A DNA stretch of 64,000 nt from Candidatus Rubrivivax defluviihabitans (lineage in GTDB: Bacteria > Pseudomonadota > Gammaproteobacteria > Burkholderiales > Burkholderiaceae_C): positions 124,001 to 188,000 of the forward strand of contig JADJMW010000002.1 of NCBI GenBank assembly GCA_016709385.1, given 5' to 3'. Made by a program: the position numbers and the translations under genes. The notes beneath the pieces were generated by a model that saw only the letters and a program-made list of their open reading frames with translations, did no database searches and had not been told where the DNA came from. This document shows, piece by piece, positions 8,899 through 17,069 of this stretch. Numbering within the stretch: position 1 is the first letter of the stretch; each line of letters starts with the position of its first letter.

Positions 8899-9930
8899 TT
8901 ACCCGAGGAGGCGCCGGCGCGCCAGGCCGCCGACGAGCCCCAGCCCGACAAGCATCATCAGGGGGGCCGAGGGCTCCGGCACCGGGACCGCGGAGTGGCG
9001 GTAGTCGAAACCGGAATCGGAACTCAGCGAATAATCGTTCACCGGACTTCCGGAAGAATCGGTCACGCCGAGGAAGCCGTCCCAGAACATCGTGTGTCCG
9101 AGGTCCACCGTCGAGCCGATGTTGGACATCGGCACGCAGGTGCCGAGAGGGCAGGCATAGGATTTGACGCTGCTGGCGACGTGGCCCCAGATGTCGACCT
9201 GGATCGGCGTGCCGAACTCGAAGTCGATGGCGATGGTCCACAGGCCAGGTGCGCGATAAGGCATGTCGGTGGCGAGCCAGCGGTCGCCCAGATAGTCGGC
9301 CACGTGGCGCTGCCCACCCTTCTCGAAGACGTCCTGTCCCGTTGCTGAGTTGCTCAGGTGCAGCCAGGCACGGTACTGCTGGTCCATGCGGGCGTCGCTG
9401 TTGACCGAGCCGTCGTAGATCGAGACCAACGTGCCGCTCACCTGAAAGCCGGCGACGAGATGGCCGACCGTGCCGTTGAGGGCGCCGCCATCGATGATGA
9501 AACTGTCGTCCCAGCGCGCGCTGGTGGTGGTCTGGGCGATGGCCGTCACATAGGTGCTGGTGGAGGGCCAAGCGTGGACGGCGGAGGCCGCGTCGCCGCC
9601 GTACAGCTGGATCAGGCCGGGCTGGACGTGGGCGCGCGAAGCGGACGACAGCCACCACAGCGCATCGCTGGCGGTCATCGACGAGAACGAGGTCAGGGGC
9701 GCGCCTGTGCTGCTCGAGAGGGACTCGGCGTCGTAGATCGGCGAGGGCGGGTTGATGTTGGAATTCCCGTAGGCGCGGGTCGAGACCTGCGAGTGCGGGG
9801 CGGCCCAGATCGGCAACCCGCTTGCCAGCGTCAGCGCCAGCAAGAGGAGGAGAGCACCTGGCTTTGTCTTGCCCCCTCGAAAGCCAGTGGCAGGAAACTC
9901 GAGCCTAGGAGGCTCAAACGCAGTCGGCAA
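8899..9930 (-). CDS. PEP-CTERM sorting domain protein (exported, function unknown)
   Basis: 343 aa. A hydrophobic signal sequence (ALLLLLALTLASGLPIWA) is followed by a Ser/Thr/Gly-rich extracellular body and ends in the tripartite exosortase signal: VPEPSAP, a transmembrane stretch (LMMLVGLGLVGGL) and the basic tail ARRRLLG. Such proteins are cut by exosortase and exported, often with exopolysaccharide or biofilm matrix. No enzymatic domain is evident in the body; the FGTPIQVDIWGHVASS region may be a beta-sandwich. There is no ATG: TTG at 9930 is the most plausible start. It is transcribed convergently to the hybrid kinase and divergently from the toxin-like gene. No exosortase gene lies in this window. 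Confidence 0.83.
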   Translation of the reverse strand: MPTAFEPPRLEFPATGFRGGKTKPGALLLLLALTLASGLPIWAAPHSQVSTRAYGNSNINPPSPIYDAESLSSSTGAPLTSFSSMTASDALWWLSSASRAHVQPGLIQLYGGDAASAVHAWPSTSTYVTAIAQTTTSARWDDSFIIDGGALNGTVGHLVAGFQVSGTLVSIYDGSVNSDARMDQQYRAWLHLSNSATGQDVFEKGGQRHVADYLGDRWLATDMPYRAPGLWTIAIDFEFGTPIQVDIWGHVASSVKSYACPLGTCVPMSNIGSTVDLGHTMFWDGFLGVTDSSGSPVNDYSLSSDSGFDYRHSAVPVPEPSAPLMMLVGLGLVGGLARRRLLG

Positions 9931-10217
9931 TCCCCAGGACCCGCGCCGGGCCGGCCGGCGCGCGGAGGCCTGCCTGCGGGCCGCGGTGGCCCGTGGTACT
10001 GGACCTGGACGCCGTGGTGCTGCGCTGCGTCAATGCAGCGAGGAATGCCGCGCTCTTTCCCAGGGGTGACGCAGCGATTCGCGCGCAGGACTCGCCCGTG
10101 CGGCCCCGGGGTGGCAGGGAGCCGCGCACGCACTGGGGGACATCGCTGCACTCCCGGTGGCAGGTTCGGCCTGACATCGCTAAGCTGCGGGCTCGACCCC
10201 CGCAGGAGCATGCCACG

Positions 10218-11846
10218 ATGGACCCCGCACATATCCCGTCGCCTCGACCGGCGCTCGGCCGGGCAGCGGCCCTGCGCGACGACAGGTCCGGTGCGGGCGG
10301 CGCCCAGGTGGGGCTGTTTGACCACAGCCCACGGCAGCTGGCGCAGCGCCAGCTGCTGCAATCGGCCTTCGGCGCGCGTCAGCTCACGGATAGCGAGGAA
10401 GAGGAAGCGCTGCAGGGCCGTTTCATGCCGGCGCAGCGCGAGGCCCTCGCCGACCGCGGAGCGCCGACCCTCCAGCGGCAAGGCCCAGAGGCCGTCATGC
10501 AGGTCCGCCGAGGCAGCGCGGACGTGCTGCAGCGCGCGCCGCAGGCGGCCACCGTGATCAAGCCCGGCGGCGCCGGCATACACAAGTCCAATGCCAAGAA
10601 GGTCGACCAGGGCGAGGCCGACGAACTGGTGGTACGAAGCGGCGGCCTCTTTCGCAGCGGCATCAAGATCACGGTGCCCGTGGGGGCCCAGGTGATGGTC
10701 GACCTCGACCGTGCCACCGGCGACGGCGTCTATGTCTGGGTGCAGTACACCAAGCCGGACGGCAAGGTCTACGAAGGCTACATGGCGCGCGCCAATGTCG
10801 ACCCGGCGGCGGTCGAGCCCGAATTCGGACCGGAACCCGTGCCCGAGCTCCTGGACGCCGTCGAGTCGGAGTCCGAGCAGGAGGAGGTTCAGGGCGAGCA
10901 CGTGCCCATGCCCCAGCCGCCGACCCAGGTCGAGAAGGACATCGCGCTGGCGCGCGCGCTGCTCGACCCCTACCTGGAGACGCATACCATCGGCCAGCAC
11001 ATGGGCGAAGAGGTGGCAAACCGCGATGAGCTGATCAAGGAGGCCGGCACCAAGGCCGGAGAGGCGGAGTCCTGGGGCCTGCGCGAGCTGGGCGTGTCCG
11101 AGAGCCTGGGCAAGGCATCGAGCAAGCGCCAGAAGGAGACGCTGGACAGACAGCGGCAGCGCGAGGAGGACCTGAAGCAGTTGAGCAAGAAGGATCTGGT
11201 CGACCGGCTGATCGAGGAGATCCCCGAAGAGGAGCCGTTCCGCGAGGCCTACATGGACCCCGAAACCTCGAAGTGGGACCTCGTCAAGCAGCTGGCGCGG
11301 CACCTGGGTGAAAAAGACAGGAGCGAAGTGGCCCGGCTGAACCCGCAGGAGGAAGTGTGGAAGCGCCCCGAGTTCTGGCAGTACAAGGGCGAGCAGTTGC
11401 TGGCCCACCCGATGGCGCCGACCCGAGGCGGTGACGATGAAGGCAAGGTGCCGATCTGGTGCGATCAGTCCACCGCCATCATCGTCGCCACGCTGCGCGG
11501 CAACGCGGCCTTCAAGTCGTCGCTCACGGTCATCAAGCAGGGCGACCCCAAGCAGCACGGCCACTGGTATGTGCTGGCCAACCAGGAACCAGGCAAGACG
11601 CCGGCCTTCGGCGACGCGCTGCAGGGCGACGAGTTCGTGATCGACATCTGGGGCGCGCTGCGGCTGAAGGAAAGCGACCCTTCCGTCGACACCGTGGTCT
11701 ACCAGGAAGGTACCCGCATGCTGCTGAACACCGCGGTCGTGGCAGAGCCCGAGGAAGGCGCCGACGAGGAAGCGCTGCAGGACTATGAACGCACCTTCGC
11801 GGCGCAGAACAAGATCGACACCTTTGCCACGTTTGCGAAACGATGA
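10218..11846 (+). CDS. Polymorphic-toxin/eCIS-cargo-like protein with a possible papain-like C-terminal domain
   Basis: 542 aa from ATG 10218, behind an AGGAG site; a longer GTG start at 9993 is less likely. The N-terminal segment DHSPRQLAQRQLLQSAFGA and AQREALADRG resembles the DNRPxAxAQRKLQ leader seen in many DUF4157-type and injection-system-associated proteins. Next comes a beta-rich, SH3-like stretch (residues ~148-195), an acidic hinge and a long charged helical region (~235-390). The C-terminal ~140 residues are globular and place Cys415 (IWCDQST), His449 (HGHWYVL) and Asp476 (VIDIWGAL) in the order of a papain-like or transglutaminase-like triad. I infer a secreted effector or toxin with cysteine chemistry. 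No signal peptide and no secretion genes are seen nearby. The function is unproven. Confidence 0.55.
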   Translation: MDPAHIPSPRPALGRAAALRDDRSGAGGAQVGLFDHSPRQLAQRQLLQSAFGARQLTDSEEEEALQGRFMPAQREALADRGAPTLQRQGPEAVMQVRRGSADVLQRAPQAATVIKPGGAGIHKSNAKKVDQGEADELVVRSGGLFRSGIKITVPVGAQVMVDLDRATGDGVYVWVQYTKPDGKVYEGYMARANVDPAAVEPEFGPEPVPELLDAVESESEQEEVQGEHVPMPQPPTQVEKDIALARALLDPYLETHTIGQHMGEEVANRDELIKEAGTKAGEAESWGLRELGVSESLGKASSKRQKETLDRQRQREEDLKQLSKKDLVDRLIEEIPEEEPFREAYMDPETSKWDLVKQLARHLGEKDRSEVARLNPQEEVWKRPEFWQYKGEQLLAHPMAPTRGGDDEGKVPIWCDQSTAIIVATLRGNAAFKSSLTVIKQGDPKQHGHWYVLANQEPGKTPAFGDALQGDEFVIDIWGALRLKESDPSVDTVVYQEGTRMLLNTAVVAEPEEGADEEALQDYERTFAAQNKIDTFATFAKR

Positions 11847-11890
11847 GGCAGCGCAGGCCACCCACGGCCGCAGGCGCGCCCGATGAACAC

Positions 11891-11953
11891 GCGCTGTTCA
11901 CAGCGCTGCAGTGCAGGCACATTTCGGTCTTCATGGTCTTCATGGTCTTCACG
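11891..11953. repeat. Small hairpin plus 9-bp tandem repeat after the toxin-like gene
   Basis: GCGCTGTTCACAGCGC at 11891-11906 is a perfect 7-bp stem with a 2-base loop. It is followed at 11927-11953 by three direct copies of GTCTTCATG, the third reading GTCTTCACG. There is no T-tract, so the hairpin is only a weak terminator candidate. The 9-bp repeat keeps reading frame and could expand by slippage. Confidence 0.4.
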
Positions 11954-12003
11954 GCCCGTGTCTTTTCCGGGTCGCTGATCGCGGCGACGGGCGCCGCGCG
12001 ATC

Positions 12004-12225
12004 ATGAAGACGGCAGGCTCGCTGCTGCCCGAGCACGAGGGCCTGCGTCGAGCGGTCCGGTGGCTGGCCGAGCAGCCGTCGCGGGACGCCAGGATCATCG
12101 AGGAGGCAAGCCTTCGCTTCGATCTGTCCCCGACCGACGAGGAGTTCCTGCTGCAGCACTTCCGCGATCCCGAGCACGGCAGCGACGACCCGATCGCCCG
12201 GCAGATGAGCGCGCGGGACGGATGA
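12004..12225 (+). CDS. Small conserved-looking hypothetical protein (73 aa)
   Basis: 73 aa from ATG 12004; a longer frame starting at 11911 would include the 9-bp repeat and is unlikely. The core HEGLRRAVRWLAEQ and RFDLSPTDEEFLLQHF is amphipathic and helical, and I recall similar short proteins in other betaproteobacteria, but I cannot name a family or function. It is acidic overall and has no membrane segment or cysteine. It lies 157 bp behind the toxin-like gene on the same strand, so a role as partner or immunity protein can be imagined, but nothing in the sequence supports it specifically. Confidence 0.5.
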   Translation: MKTAGSLLPEHEGLRRAVRWLAEQPSRDARIIEEASLRFDLSPTDEEFLLQHFRDPEHGSDDPIARQMSARDG

Positions 12226-12454
12226 AGGGCTAGGCCTTCCCCGCCGCCGCTTGGCCGCCAGCACGCGCCGGGCCTGACGGTCCGTTTCAGACCGGGTGAT
12301 GCACCAGGAGAAGACCGCGTGAAGCATCGAGTCTTGCTGGATGCCGATGCGTCTTCTGCCCGCCCTGGTGTTGCGTGACGTGACGGCGCCGGCACCGGGG
12401 GCCACGCGCGGGCGCCCGATGGACGGCCTGCGCGGCCGGGTTTATCGTGCGGCC

Positions 12455-13072
12455 ATGAACCCCGCCCCCCGCACCGCCGTCGACTTCTGGTTCGACTTCT
12501 CCTCGCCCTACTCGTATATTGCCAACGAATGGGTCGACGCGCTGGCCGCACGCCATGGCCGCACCGTGCACCGGCATGCCATCCTGCTGGGTGCCACCTT
12601 CCAGGCTGCCGAGCTGAAGAGCCCGGTGTCCTACCCGATCAAGCGCGAATATTCGATCGCCGACTTCGCGCGCTCGGCGCGCTTCGAGGGCCTGCCGTAC
12701 AAGCTGCCGGCCACCTTCCCGATTCCGACGCAGAATGCGGCGCGCATCTTCTGGTGGTTGCACGACACGGTGTCGCCGCAAGCCGCCGCCGACTGGGCGC
12801 GTGCCGCTTTTCGCGCCTACTGGACACGTGGTGTGCTGCTCAGCGACCCCGTGGCGTTGAAAGCCCTGGCGGCTGAGAGCGGCCTGGACGCCGACGCCGC
12901 CGAGGCGGCCTGGAACGACGCCCCCTGGAAGCAGCGGCTGAAGACCGAGAACGACGCGGCGATCGCCGCCGGAGTCTTCGGCGCGCCCTTCTTCATCGTC
13001 GACGGCGAGCCCTTCTGGGGCAACGACCGCAAGGCGCAGCTCGAGCGCTGGCTGGGCAGCGGGCCGTTCTAG
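12455..13072 (+). CDS. DsbA-fold 2-hydroxychromene-2-carboxylate isomerase family protein
   Basis: 205 aa, starting at ATG 12455 where the conserved DFWFDFSSPYSYIANE begins; upstream in-frame starts add an unconserved leader. This family (NahD/GST kappa relatives) has a thioredoxin-like fold with an inserted helical domain and a Ser in place of the DsbA active-site cysteines, seen here as FSSPYSY. The C-terminal GVFGAPFFIVDGEPFWGNDR is also typical. Members use glutathione for isomerisation of aromatic breakdown intermediates, but many are orphans with unknown substrates. It stands alone; a second, diverged relative is at 22303-22929. The cytoplasmic location is inferred from the lack of a signal peptide. 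Confidence 0.85.
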   Translation: MNPAPRTAVDFWFDFSSPYSYIANEWVDALAARHGRTVHRHAILLGATFQAAELKSPVSYPIKREYSIADFARSARFEGLPYKLPATFPIPTQNAARIFWWLHDTVSPQAAADWARAAFRAYWTRGVLLSDPVALKALAAESGLDADAAEAAWNDAPWKQRLKTENDAAIAAGVFGAPFFIVDGEPFWGNDRKAQLERWLGSGPF

Positions 13073-13284
13073 GGGGGTGTGCCCCGCTGCTGTCCCGGTT
13101 GCGCGGCGCAAGGGAGTGCCGCCCCTTCGAGAGTCGGCGTCTTCCTGGGCGTCGACCAGGCGGCGGCCGTTCTGGCCAAGGGCTGCAACGCCTTGCGTCC
13201 GGGATCTCGTGGCGGGTTGATGGTCTCGCGTTGGCCCGTTGCCGTCGTTCGTGTTCGTTCTCTGTTCGTCGACATCAGCGCGCC

Positions 13285-13396
13285 GCGGCAGGCGGTGCCC
13301 GGCGGGGGCGCTGGATGGAGCGGCCTCCGCTTCGCTCCGGCTTCCCTGCGCTGCTCGGCGCCCCATACAGCGCCCCCGCCGGGCACCGCCTGCCGC
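13285..13396. repeat. Perfect 29-bp inverted repeat (hairpin element)
   Basis: The arm at 13285-13313 (GCGGCAGGCGGTGCCCGGCG and on to CTG) is exactly repeated in reverse complement at 13368-13396, with a 54-base loop that itself contains a GGAGCG/CGCTCC pair. No T-tract follows. A perfect 29-bp arm is longer than a normal terminator and suggests a mobile REP/MITE-like element or a remnant of one. Confidence 0.75.
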
Positions 13397-13441
13397 TCAA
13401 CCCACCGTCGTAGCGCTCATCGAGAACCACCCATGCCTGCT

Positions 13442-13680
13442 GCAAAGGGCTGTCCGGGTGCGACGCGGCGTGCGTCTGAAGCGCCGAGGAGCGCAGGGTT
13501 CATGGCCCGCGAGCGCAGCGAGCCTCGTAGACACTTCTGGCGCATCCTGTTTGAGCGTAGCGAACGCAGTGAGCGAAGCGAGTCATGCGCCGGGCCATGG
13601 ACCCGAGCACCGCAGGGCAGCCGGAGCGCAGCTCAGGCCGCTTCATCCGCATGCCGTGGCGCGCCCGGACAGCCCTTTGC
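13442..13680. repeat. MITE/REP-like imperfect inverted repeat, about 240 bp
   Basis: The outer ends GCAAAGGGCTGTCCGGGTGC (13442 onward) and its inverted partner at 13660-13680 match at 20 of 21 bases. Similarity continues inward for about 68 bases per side, including CATGGCCCG near 13500 against CGGGCCATG at 13591. The centre is full of GAGCGNAGCGA-type motifs. It has no coding capacity and looks like a non-autonomous repeated element; copy number elsewhere in the genome cannot be judged from this window. Confidence 0.6.
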
Positions 13681-13916
13681 CGCCACGGAACTTCGCCTGC
13701 CGATCGATGCATCGAATGTCGGCGGTTGACCGTCTGCGTAAGCTTGGTTGCATGTCAAGCAGACCCCCCGGCCCCTCAGCATCCGGGACATCGTGCGCAT
13801 GGGAGGTGCCCCGCGCCAGGAGCGGGCGGGTCGGCCCGACCGCGGCGCCAGCGGCTATCTAGAATGACTGCCGACGTCGACCCGCTGGTCGGCCGCCGCC
13901 GGCCCCAGGAGACACG

Positions 13917-15527
13917 ATGCCCGCCTTGCCGTCCAAGCTCAACCCGCGCTCCGAGGAGTTCAAGGCCAGCGCGCTGCAGATGCGCCAGCTCGTGGGCGAT
14001 CTCAACGCGCGGCTGGCGAAGATCGCCGAGGGCGGCGGCGAGTCCGCCCGCGCCCGCCACGCCGCGCGCGGCAAGCTGCTGCCGCGCGACCGCGTGGAGA
14101 TGCTGCTCGACCCCGACACGCCGTTCCTGGAGGTCGGTGCGCTGGCCGCGCTGGACATGTACGGCAACGACGCGCCGGGCGCCGGCCTCATCGCCGGCAT
14201 CGGCCGCGTCAGCGGCGTGGAATGCATGGTCGTGTGCAACGACGCCACCGTGAAGGGCGGCACCTATTACCCGATGACGGTGAAGAAGCACCTGCGCGCG
14301 CAGGAAATCGCCCAGGCCAACCGCCTGCCCTGCATCTACCTGGTGGACAGCGGCGGCGCCAACCTGCCCAACCAGGACGAGGTCTTTCCCGATCGCGACC
14401 ACTTCGGCCGCATCTTCTACAACCAGGCGCAGATGAGTGCGCTGGGTATTCCGCAGATTGCGGTCGTCATGGGGTCGTGCACGGCCGGCGGCGCCTACGT
14501 GCCGGCGATGAGCGACGAGGCCATCATCGTGAAGAACCAGGGCACCATCTTCCTGGGTGGCCCACCGCTGGTGAAGGCCGCCACCGGCGAAGTGGTGACG
14601 GCCGAGGACCTGGGCGGCGGCGACGTCCACACCCGGCTCTCTGGCGTGGCCGACCACCTGGCCGAAAACGACATGCACGCGCTGGCCATCGCGCGCGCGT
14701 CGGTGGCGCATCTGAACTGGCGCAAGCCCGAGCAGATGAAGCTCGTGCCGCCACGCCCACCGCTGTTCGACCCGCTGGAGCTGCACGGCGTCATCCCCAC
14801 CGATGCGCGCAAGCCCTTCGACGTGCGCGAGATCATCGCCCGCATCGTGGACGGCTCGGAGTTCGACGAATTCAAGGCCCGCTACGGCACCACGCTGGTG
14901 ACGGGCTTCGGGTTTATCGAAGGCATGCCGGTGGGTCTGGTCGCCAACAACGGCATCCTGTTCGGCGAGAGCGCCATGAAGGGCGCGCACTTCATCGAGC
15001 TGTGCTGCCAGCGCCGCGTGCCGCTCGTCTTCCTGCAGAACATCACCGGCTTCATGGTCGGGCGCAAGTACGAAAACGAAGGCATCGCCAAGCACGGCGC
15101 GAAGATGGTCACCGCGGTGGCCACGGCCACGGTGCCGAAGTTCACGGTCATCATCGGCGGCAGTTTCGGTGCCGGCAACTATGGCATGTGCGGTCGCGCC
15201 TATTCGCCGCGCTTCCTGTGGATGTGGCCGAATGCGCGCATCAGCGTCATGGGCGGCGAGCAGGCGGCCAGCGTGCTGGCCACCGTCAAGCGCGACGCCA
15301 TCGAAGCCAAGGGCGGGCACTGGCCGGCGACCGAGGAAGCCGCGTTCAAGGCGCCGATCCTGGAGCAGTTCGCGCACCAGGCGCACCCGTATTACGCCAG
15401 CGCGCGGCTGTGGGACGACGGCGTCATCGACCCTGCCGATACGCGCCGCGTCCTGGCGCTGGGCCTGAGCGCCAGCCTCAACGCGACCATCCCCGAGCGG
15501 CCGCAGTTCGGCCTGTTTCGCATGTAG
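13917..15527 (+). CDS. liuB: 3-methylcrotonyl-CoA carboxylase, carboxyltransferase (beta) subunit
   Basis: 536 aa, full length for MccB/LiuB. The N-terminal half carries the acyl-CoA-binding carboxyltransferase features (VVCNDATVKGGTYYPMTVKK, YLVDSGGANLPNQDEVFPD) and the C-terminal half the carboxybiotin site (FLQNITGFMVGRKYE, GGSFGAGNYGMCGRAY, MGGEQAASVLA). With the biotin subunit LiuD it carboxylates 3-methylcrotonyl-CoA to 3-methylglutaconyl-CoA in leucine/isovalerate breakdown. The start ATG 13917 has a CAGGAGA site. The isovaleryl-CoA dehydrogenase gene (liuA), usually just upstream, is not in this window. A vapBC module separates it from the next pathway gene. Confidence 0.95.
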   Translation: MPALPSKLNPRSEEFKASALQMRQLVGDLNARLAKIAEGGGESARARHAARGKLLPRDRVEMLLDPDTPFLEVGALAALDMYGNDAPGAGLIAGIGRVSGVECMVVCNDATVKGGTYYPMTVKKHLRAQEIAQANRLPCIYLVDSGGANLPNQDEVFPDRDHFGRIFYNQAQMSALGIPQIAVVMGSCTAGGAYVPAMSDEAIIVKNQGTIFLGGPPLVKAATGEVVTAEDLGGGDVHTRLSGVADHLAENDMHALAIARASVAHLNWRKPEQMKLVPPRPPLFDPLELHGVIPTDARKPFDVREIIARIVDGSEFDEFKARYGTTLVTGFGFIEGMPVGLVANNGILFGESAMKGAHFIELCCQRRVPLVFLQNITGFMVGRKYENEGIAKHGAKMVTAVATATVPKFTVIIGGSFGAGNYGMCGRAYSPRFLWMWPNARISVMGGEQAASVLATVKRDAIEAKGGHWPATEEAAFKAPILEQFAHQAHPYYASARLWDDGVIDPADTRRVLALGLSASLNATIPERPQFGLFRM

Positions 15528-15531
15528 AAGA

Positions 15532-15568
15532 GTATGATGTGCATTTAGACATCAAATCATACACATCA
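15532..15568 (+). promoter_or_regulatory. vapBC promoter/operator with nested inverted repeats
   Basis: GTATGAT (15532-15538) pairs with ATCATAC (15556-15562), and TGATGTG (15535-15541) pairs with CACATCA (15562-15568), forming a dyad that ends on the A of the antitoxin ATG. TATGAT at 15533-15538 is a good -10 box. This is the layout of an autoregulated toxin-antitoxin operator, and its AT-rich sequence stands out from the flanking DNA. Confidence 0.65.
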
Positions 15569-15879
15569 TGCGCACGAACATCGAGATCGACGACACCTTG
15601 ATGGACCAGGCCATGAAGGCCGGGCCGTACAAGACGAAAAAGGACGCCGTCGAGGCGGGCCTCAAATTGCTCGCGCGGCAGGCTGCCTACCGGGAGATCC
15701 TCAAATGGAAGGGCAAGTTGAAGTGGGAGGGCGACGAGTCCGTCGACTGGACGCAGCCTGAAGCCGAGGCGCCGGCCCGGTCGCGGGCCCAGGTGATGGC
15801 AGCGCCCGCGGCGGCGCCGCGCGCCACCGTGCTCACCGCTGCCGAACCGGCCCCCAGGACACGCCGTGCTCGTCGCTGA
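15568..15879 (+). CDS. vapB: VapB-type antitoxin with extended C-terminal tail
   Basis: 103 aa. Residues 1-70 form a ribbon-helix-helix antitoxin of the VapB/DUF2191 kind (MRTNIEIDDTLMDQAM, TKKDAVEAGLKLLARQ, ILKWKGKLKWEGD). The family binds its own promoter and neutralises the PIN toxin. The last ~30 residues are Ala/Pro/Arg-rich, unlike usual VapB proteins that end near 70-85 aa; this extension runs into the toxin start. No Shine-Dalgarno precedes the ATG, so initiation may rely on a short or leaderless transcript. The frame overlaps vapC by 14 bases. Together they sit as a cassette inside the leucine-degradation operon. Confidence 0.87.
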   Translation: MRTNIEIDDTLMDQAMKAGPYKTKKDAVEAGLKLLARQAAYREILKWKGKLKWEGDESVDWTQPEAEAPARSRAQVMAAPAAAPRATVLTAAEPAPRTRRARR

Positions 15880-16267
15880 TTCCGGCGTCTGGATCGACTT
15901 CTTCGCCGATGCGCCGCATCCGGCGGTCGACCGGCTGACCGAGTGGTTGCGCGATGGTGAAGTGCGCGTCGTCGTGCCCGACCTGGTGCTGTTCGAGGTG
16001 TTGCGCGGCTTTCGCCACGAGCGCGACTTCCGCGAGGCGCGCGCCTTGCTGGAGAGCCTGGACGTGGAAACCGTCGGCGGCCACGCGCTGATGCTGGAGG
16101 CGGCGCAGCACTACCGCAGCCTGCGTGCGGCCGGTGTCACCGTGCGCAGCGGCGTGGACGTGCTGATCGCCGCATTCTGCATCGAGCGCGGCTATGCGCT
16201 GCTGCACCGCGACCGCGATTTCGACGCCTTCGAGCGGCTGCGCGGCCTGCGCGGCTGGCGGCATTGA
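15866..16267 (+). CDS. vapC: VapC-type PIN-domain ribonuclease toxin
   Basis: 133 aa from GTG 15866. The PIN acidic residues are visible: Asp5 in VADSGVWIDFF, the Glu of LVLFEVLRGF, the Asp of SGVDVLIAAFCIERG and the C-terminal HRDRDFDAFERL. VapC toxins are Mg-dependent RNases that cleave tRNA or rRNA when free of VapB. The start overlaps the antitoxin gene, as expected for coupled TA pairs. The stop is 13 bp before liuC, so the cassette is spliced tightly into the pathway operon and any toxin promoter activity could read into liuC. Confidence 0.92.
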   Translation: MLVADSGVWIDFFADAPHPAVDRLTEWLRDGEVRVVVPDLVLFEVLRGFRHERDFREARALLESLDVETVGGHALMLEAAQHYRSLRAAGVTVRSGVDVLIAAFCIERGYALLHRDRDFDAFERLRGLRGWRH

Positions 16268-16280
16268 CCTTTGCGCCACG

Positions 16281-17069
16281 ATGACCGCCACGCTCGACAT
16301 CCGCCGCCCCTCGGCCCACGTGGCCGAGGTCTGGCTCGACCGCCCCGAGGTGCGCAACGCCTTCAACGACGGCGTCATCACCGAACTGACCGCCGCCTTC
16401 CGCACGATGGCGCAGGACGGCGAGCTGCGCGCCGTGGTGCTGGGCGGCCACGGCAAGGCCTTCTGCGCCGGGGCCGACCTGTCGTGGATGCGGGCCATGG
16501 CCGACTACACCTGGGAGCAGAACCACGCCGACGCGGCACGGCTGGCCGAGATGCTGTGGACGGTGTGGACCTGCCCGGTGCCGGTGGTCGGCCGCATCCA
16601 CGGCGACTGCTATGCCGGCGGCGTGGGCCTGGCCGCGGTGTGCGACGTGCTGGTGGCTGCCGAGGGCGTGCATTTCTGCCTCAGCGAAGCGAAGCTCGGG
16701 CTGCTGCCGGCGACCATCGGCCCTTATGTCGTGAAAGCGCTGGGCGAGCAGGCTTCGCGGCGCTATTTCGTCACCGCTGAACGCTTCAGTGCGGCGCAGG
16801 CGCTGGCGCTGGGCTTCGTGCACGAAGTCGTTGCCGCCGAGGCGCTGGACACCAAGGTGGCCGAGATCGTGGCGGCCCTCGTGGCCAACGGCCCGGCGGC
16901 GGTGCGCGCCTGCAAGCGCCTGGTGCACGACGTGGCCGGCCGCGAGATCGGCGCCGCGCTGCGCGACGAGACGGCCCGCCGCATCGCCGACATCCGCGCC
17001 AGCGCCGAGGGGCGCGAAGGCGTGCAGGCCTTCCTGAACAAGCGCGACCCGGCATGGAAGCTGACCTGA
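16281..17069 (+). CDS. liuC: 3-methylglutaconyl-CoA hydratase (enoyl-CoA hydratase family)
   Basis: 262 aa from ATG 16281. It has the crotonase oxyanion-hole segments AFCAGADLSWM and HGDCYAGGVGLAAVCDV, plus the second catalytic region CLSEAKLGLLPATIGPYV. In this context it should hydrate 3-methylglutaconyl-CoA to HMG-CoA, the step between LiuB/LiuD and LiuE. The assignment to LiuC rather than a general enoyl-CoA hydratase rests mainly on its place between liuB and liuD. It overlaps the following membrane-protein gene by 16 bases. Confidence 0.92.
   Translation: MTATLDIRRPSAHVAEVWLDRPEVRNAFNDGVITELTAAFRTMAQDGELRAVVLGGHGKAFCAGADLSWMRAMADYTWEQNHADAARLAEMLWTVWTCPVPVVGRIHGDCYAGGVGLAAVCDVLVAAEGVHFCLSEAKLGLLPATIGPYVVKALGEQASRRYFVTAERFSAAQALALGFVHEVVAAEALDTKVAEIVAALVANGPAAVRACKRLVHDVAGREIGAALRDETARRIADIRASAEGREGVQAFLNKRDPAWKLT

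Larger units (their letters stand above)
13073..13916. other. Long intergenic region with inverted repeats, no credible gene
   Basis: About 840 bases separate the isomerase gene from liuB. Several open frames exist on both strands, but they overlap one another, lack ribosome sites and encode Arg/Ala/Pro-rich sequence typical of GC-rich non-coding DNA. What is present is two inverted-repeat structures (13285-13396 and 13442-13680) rich in short GAGCG/CGAAGCGAG motifs. The liuB promoter must lie near the right end, but I cannot pick it out. Confidence 0.7.

Noticed and set aside
13079..13862. Several 100-200 codon frames between the isomerase gene and liuB
   Set aside because: They overlap in different frames, cross the inverted repeats, lack ribosome sites and have no domain.
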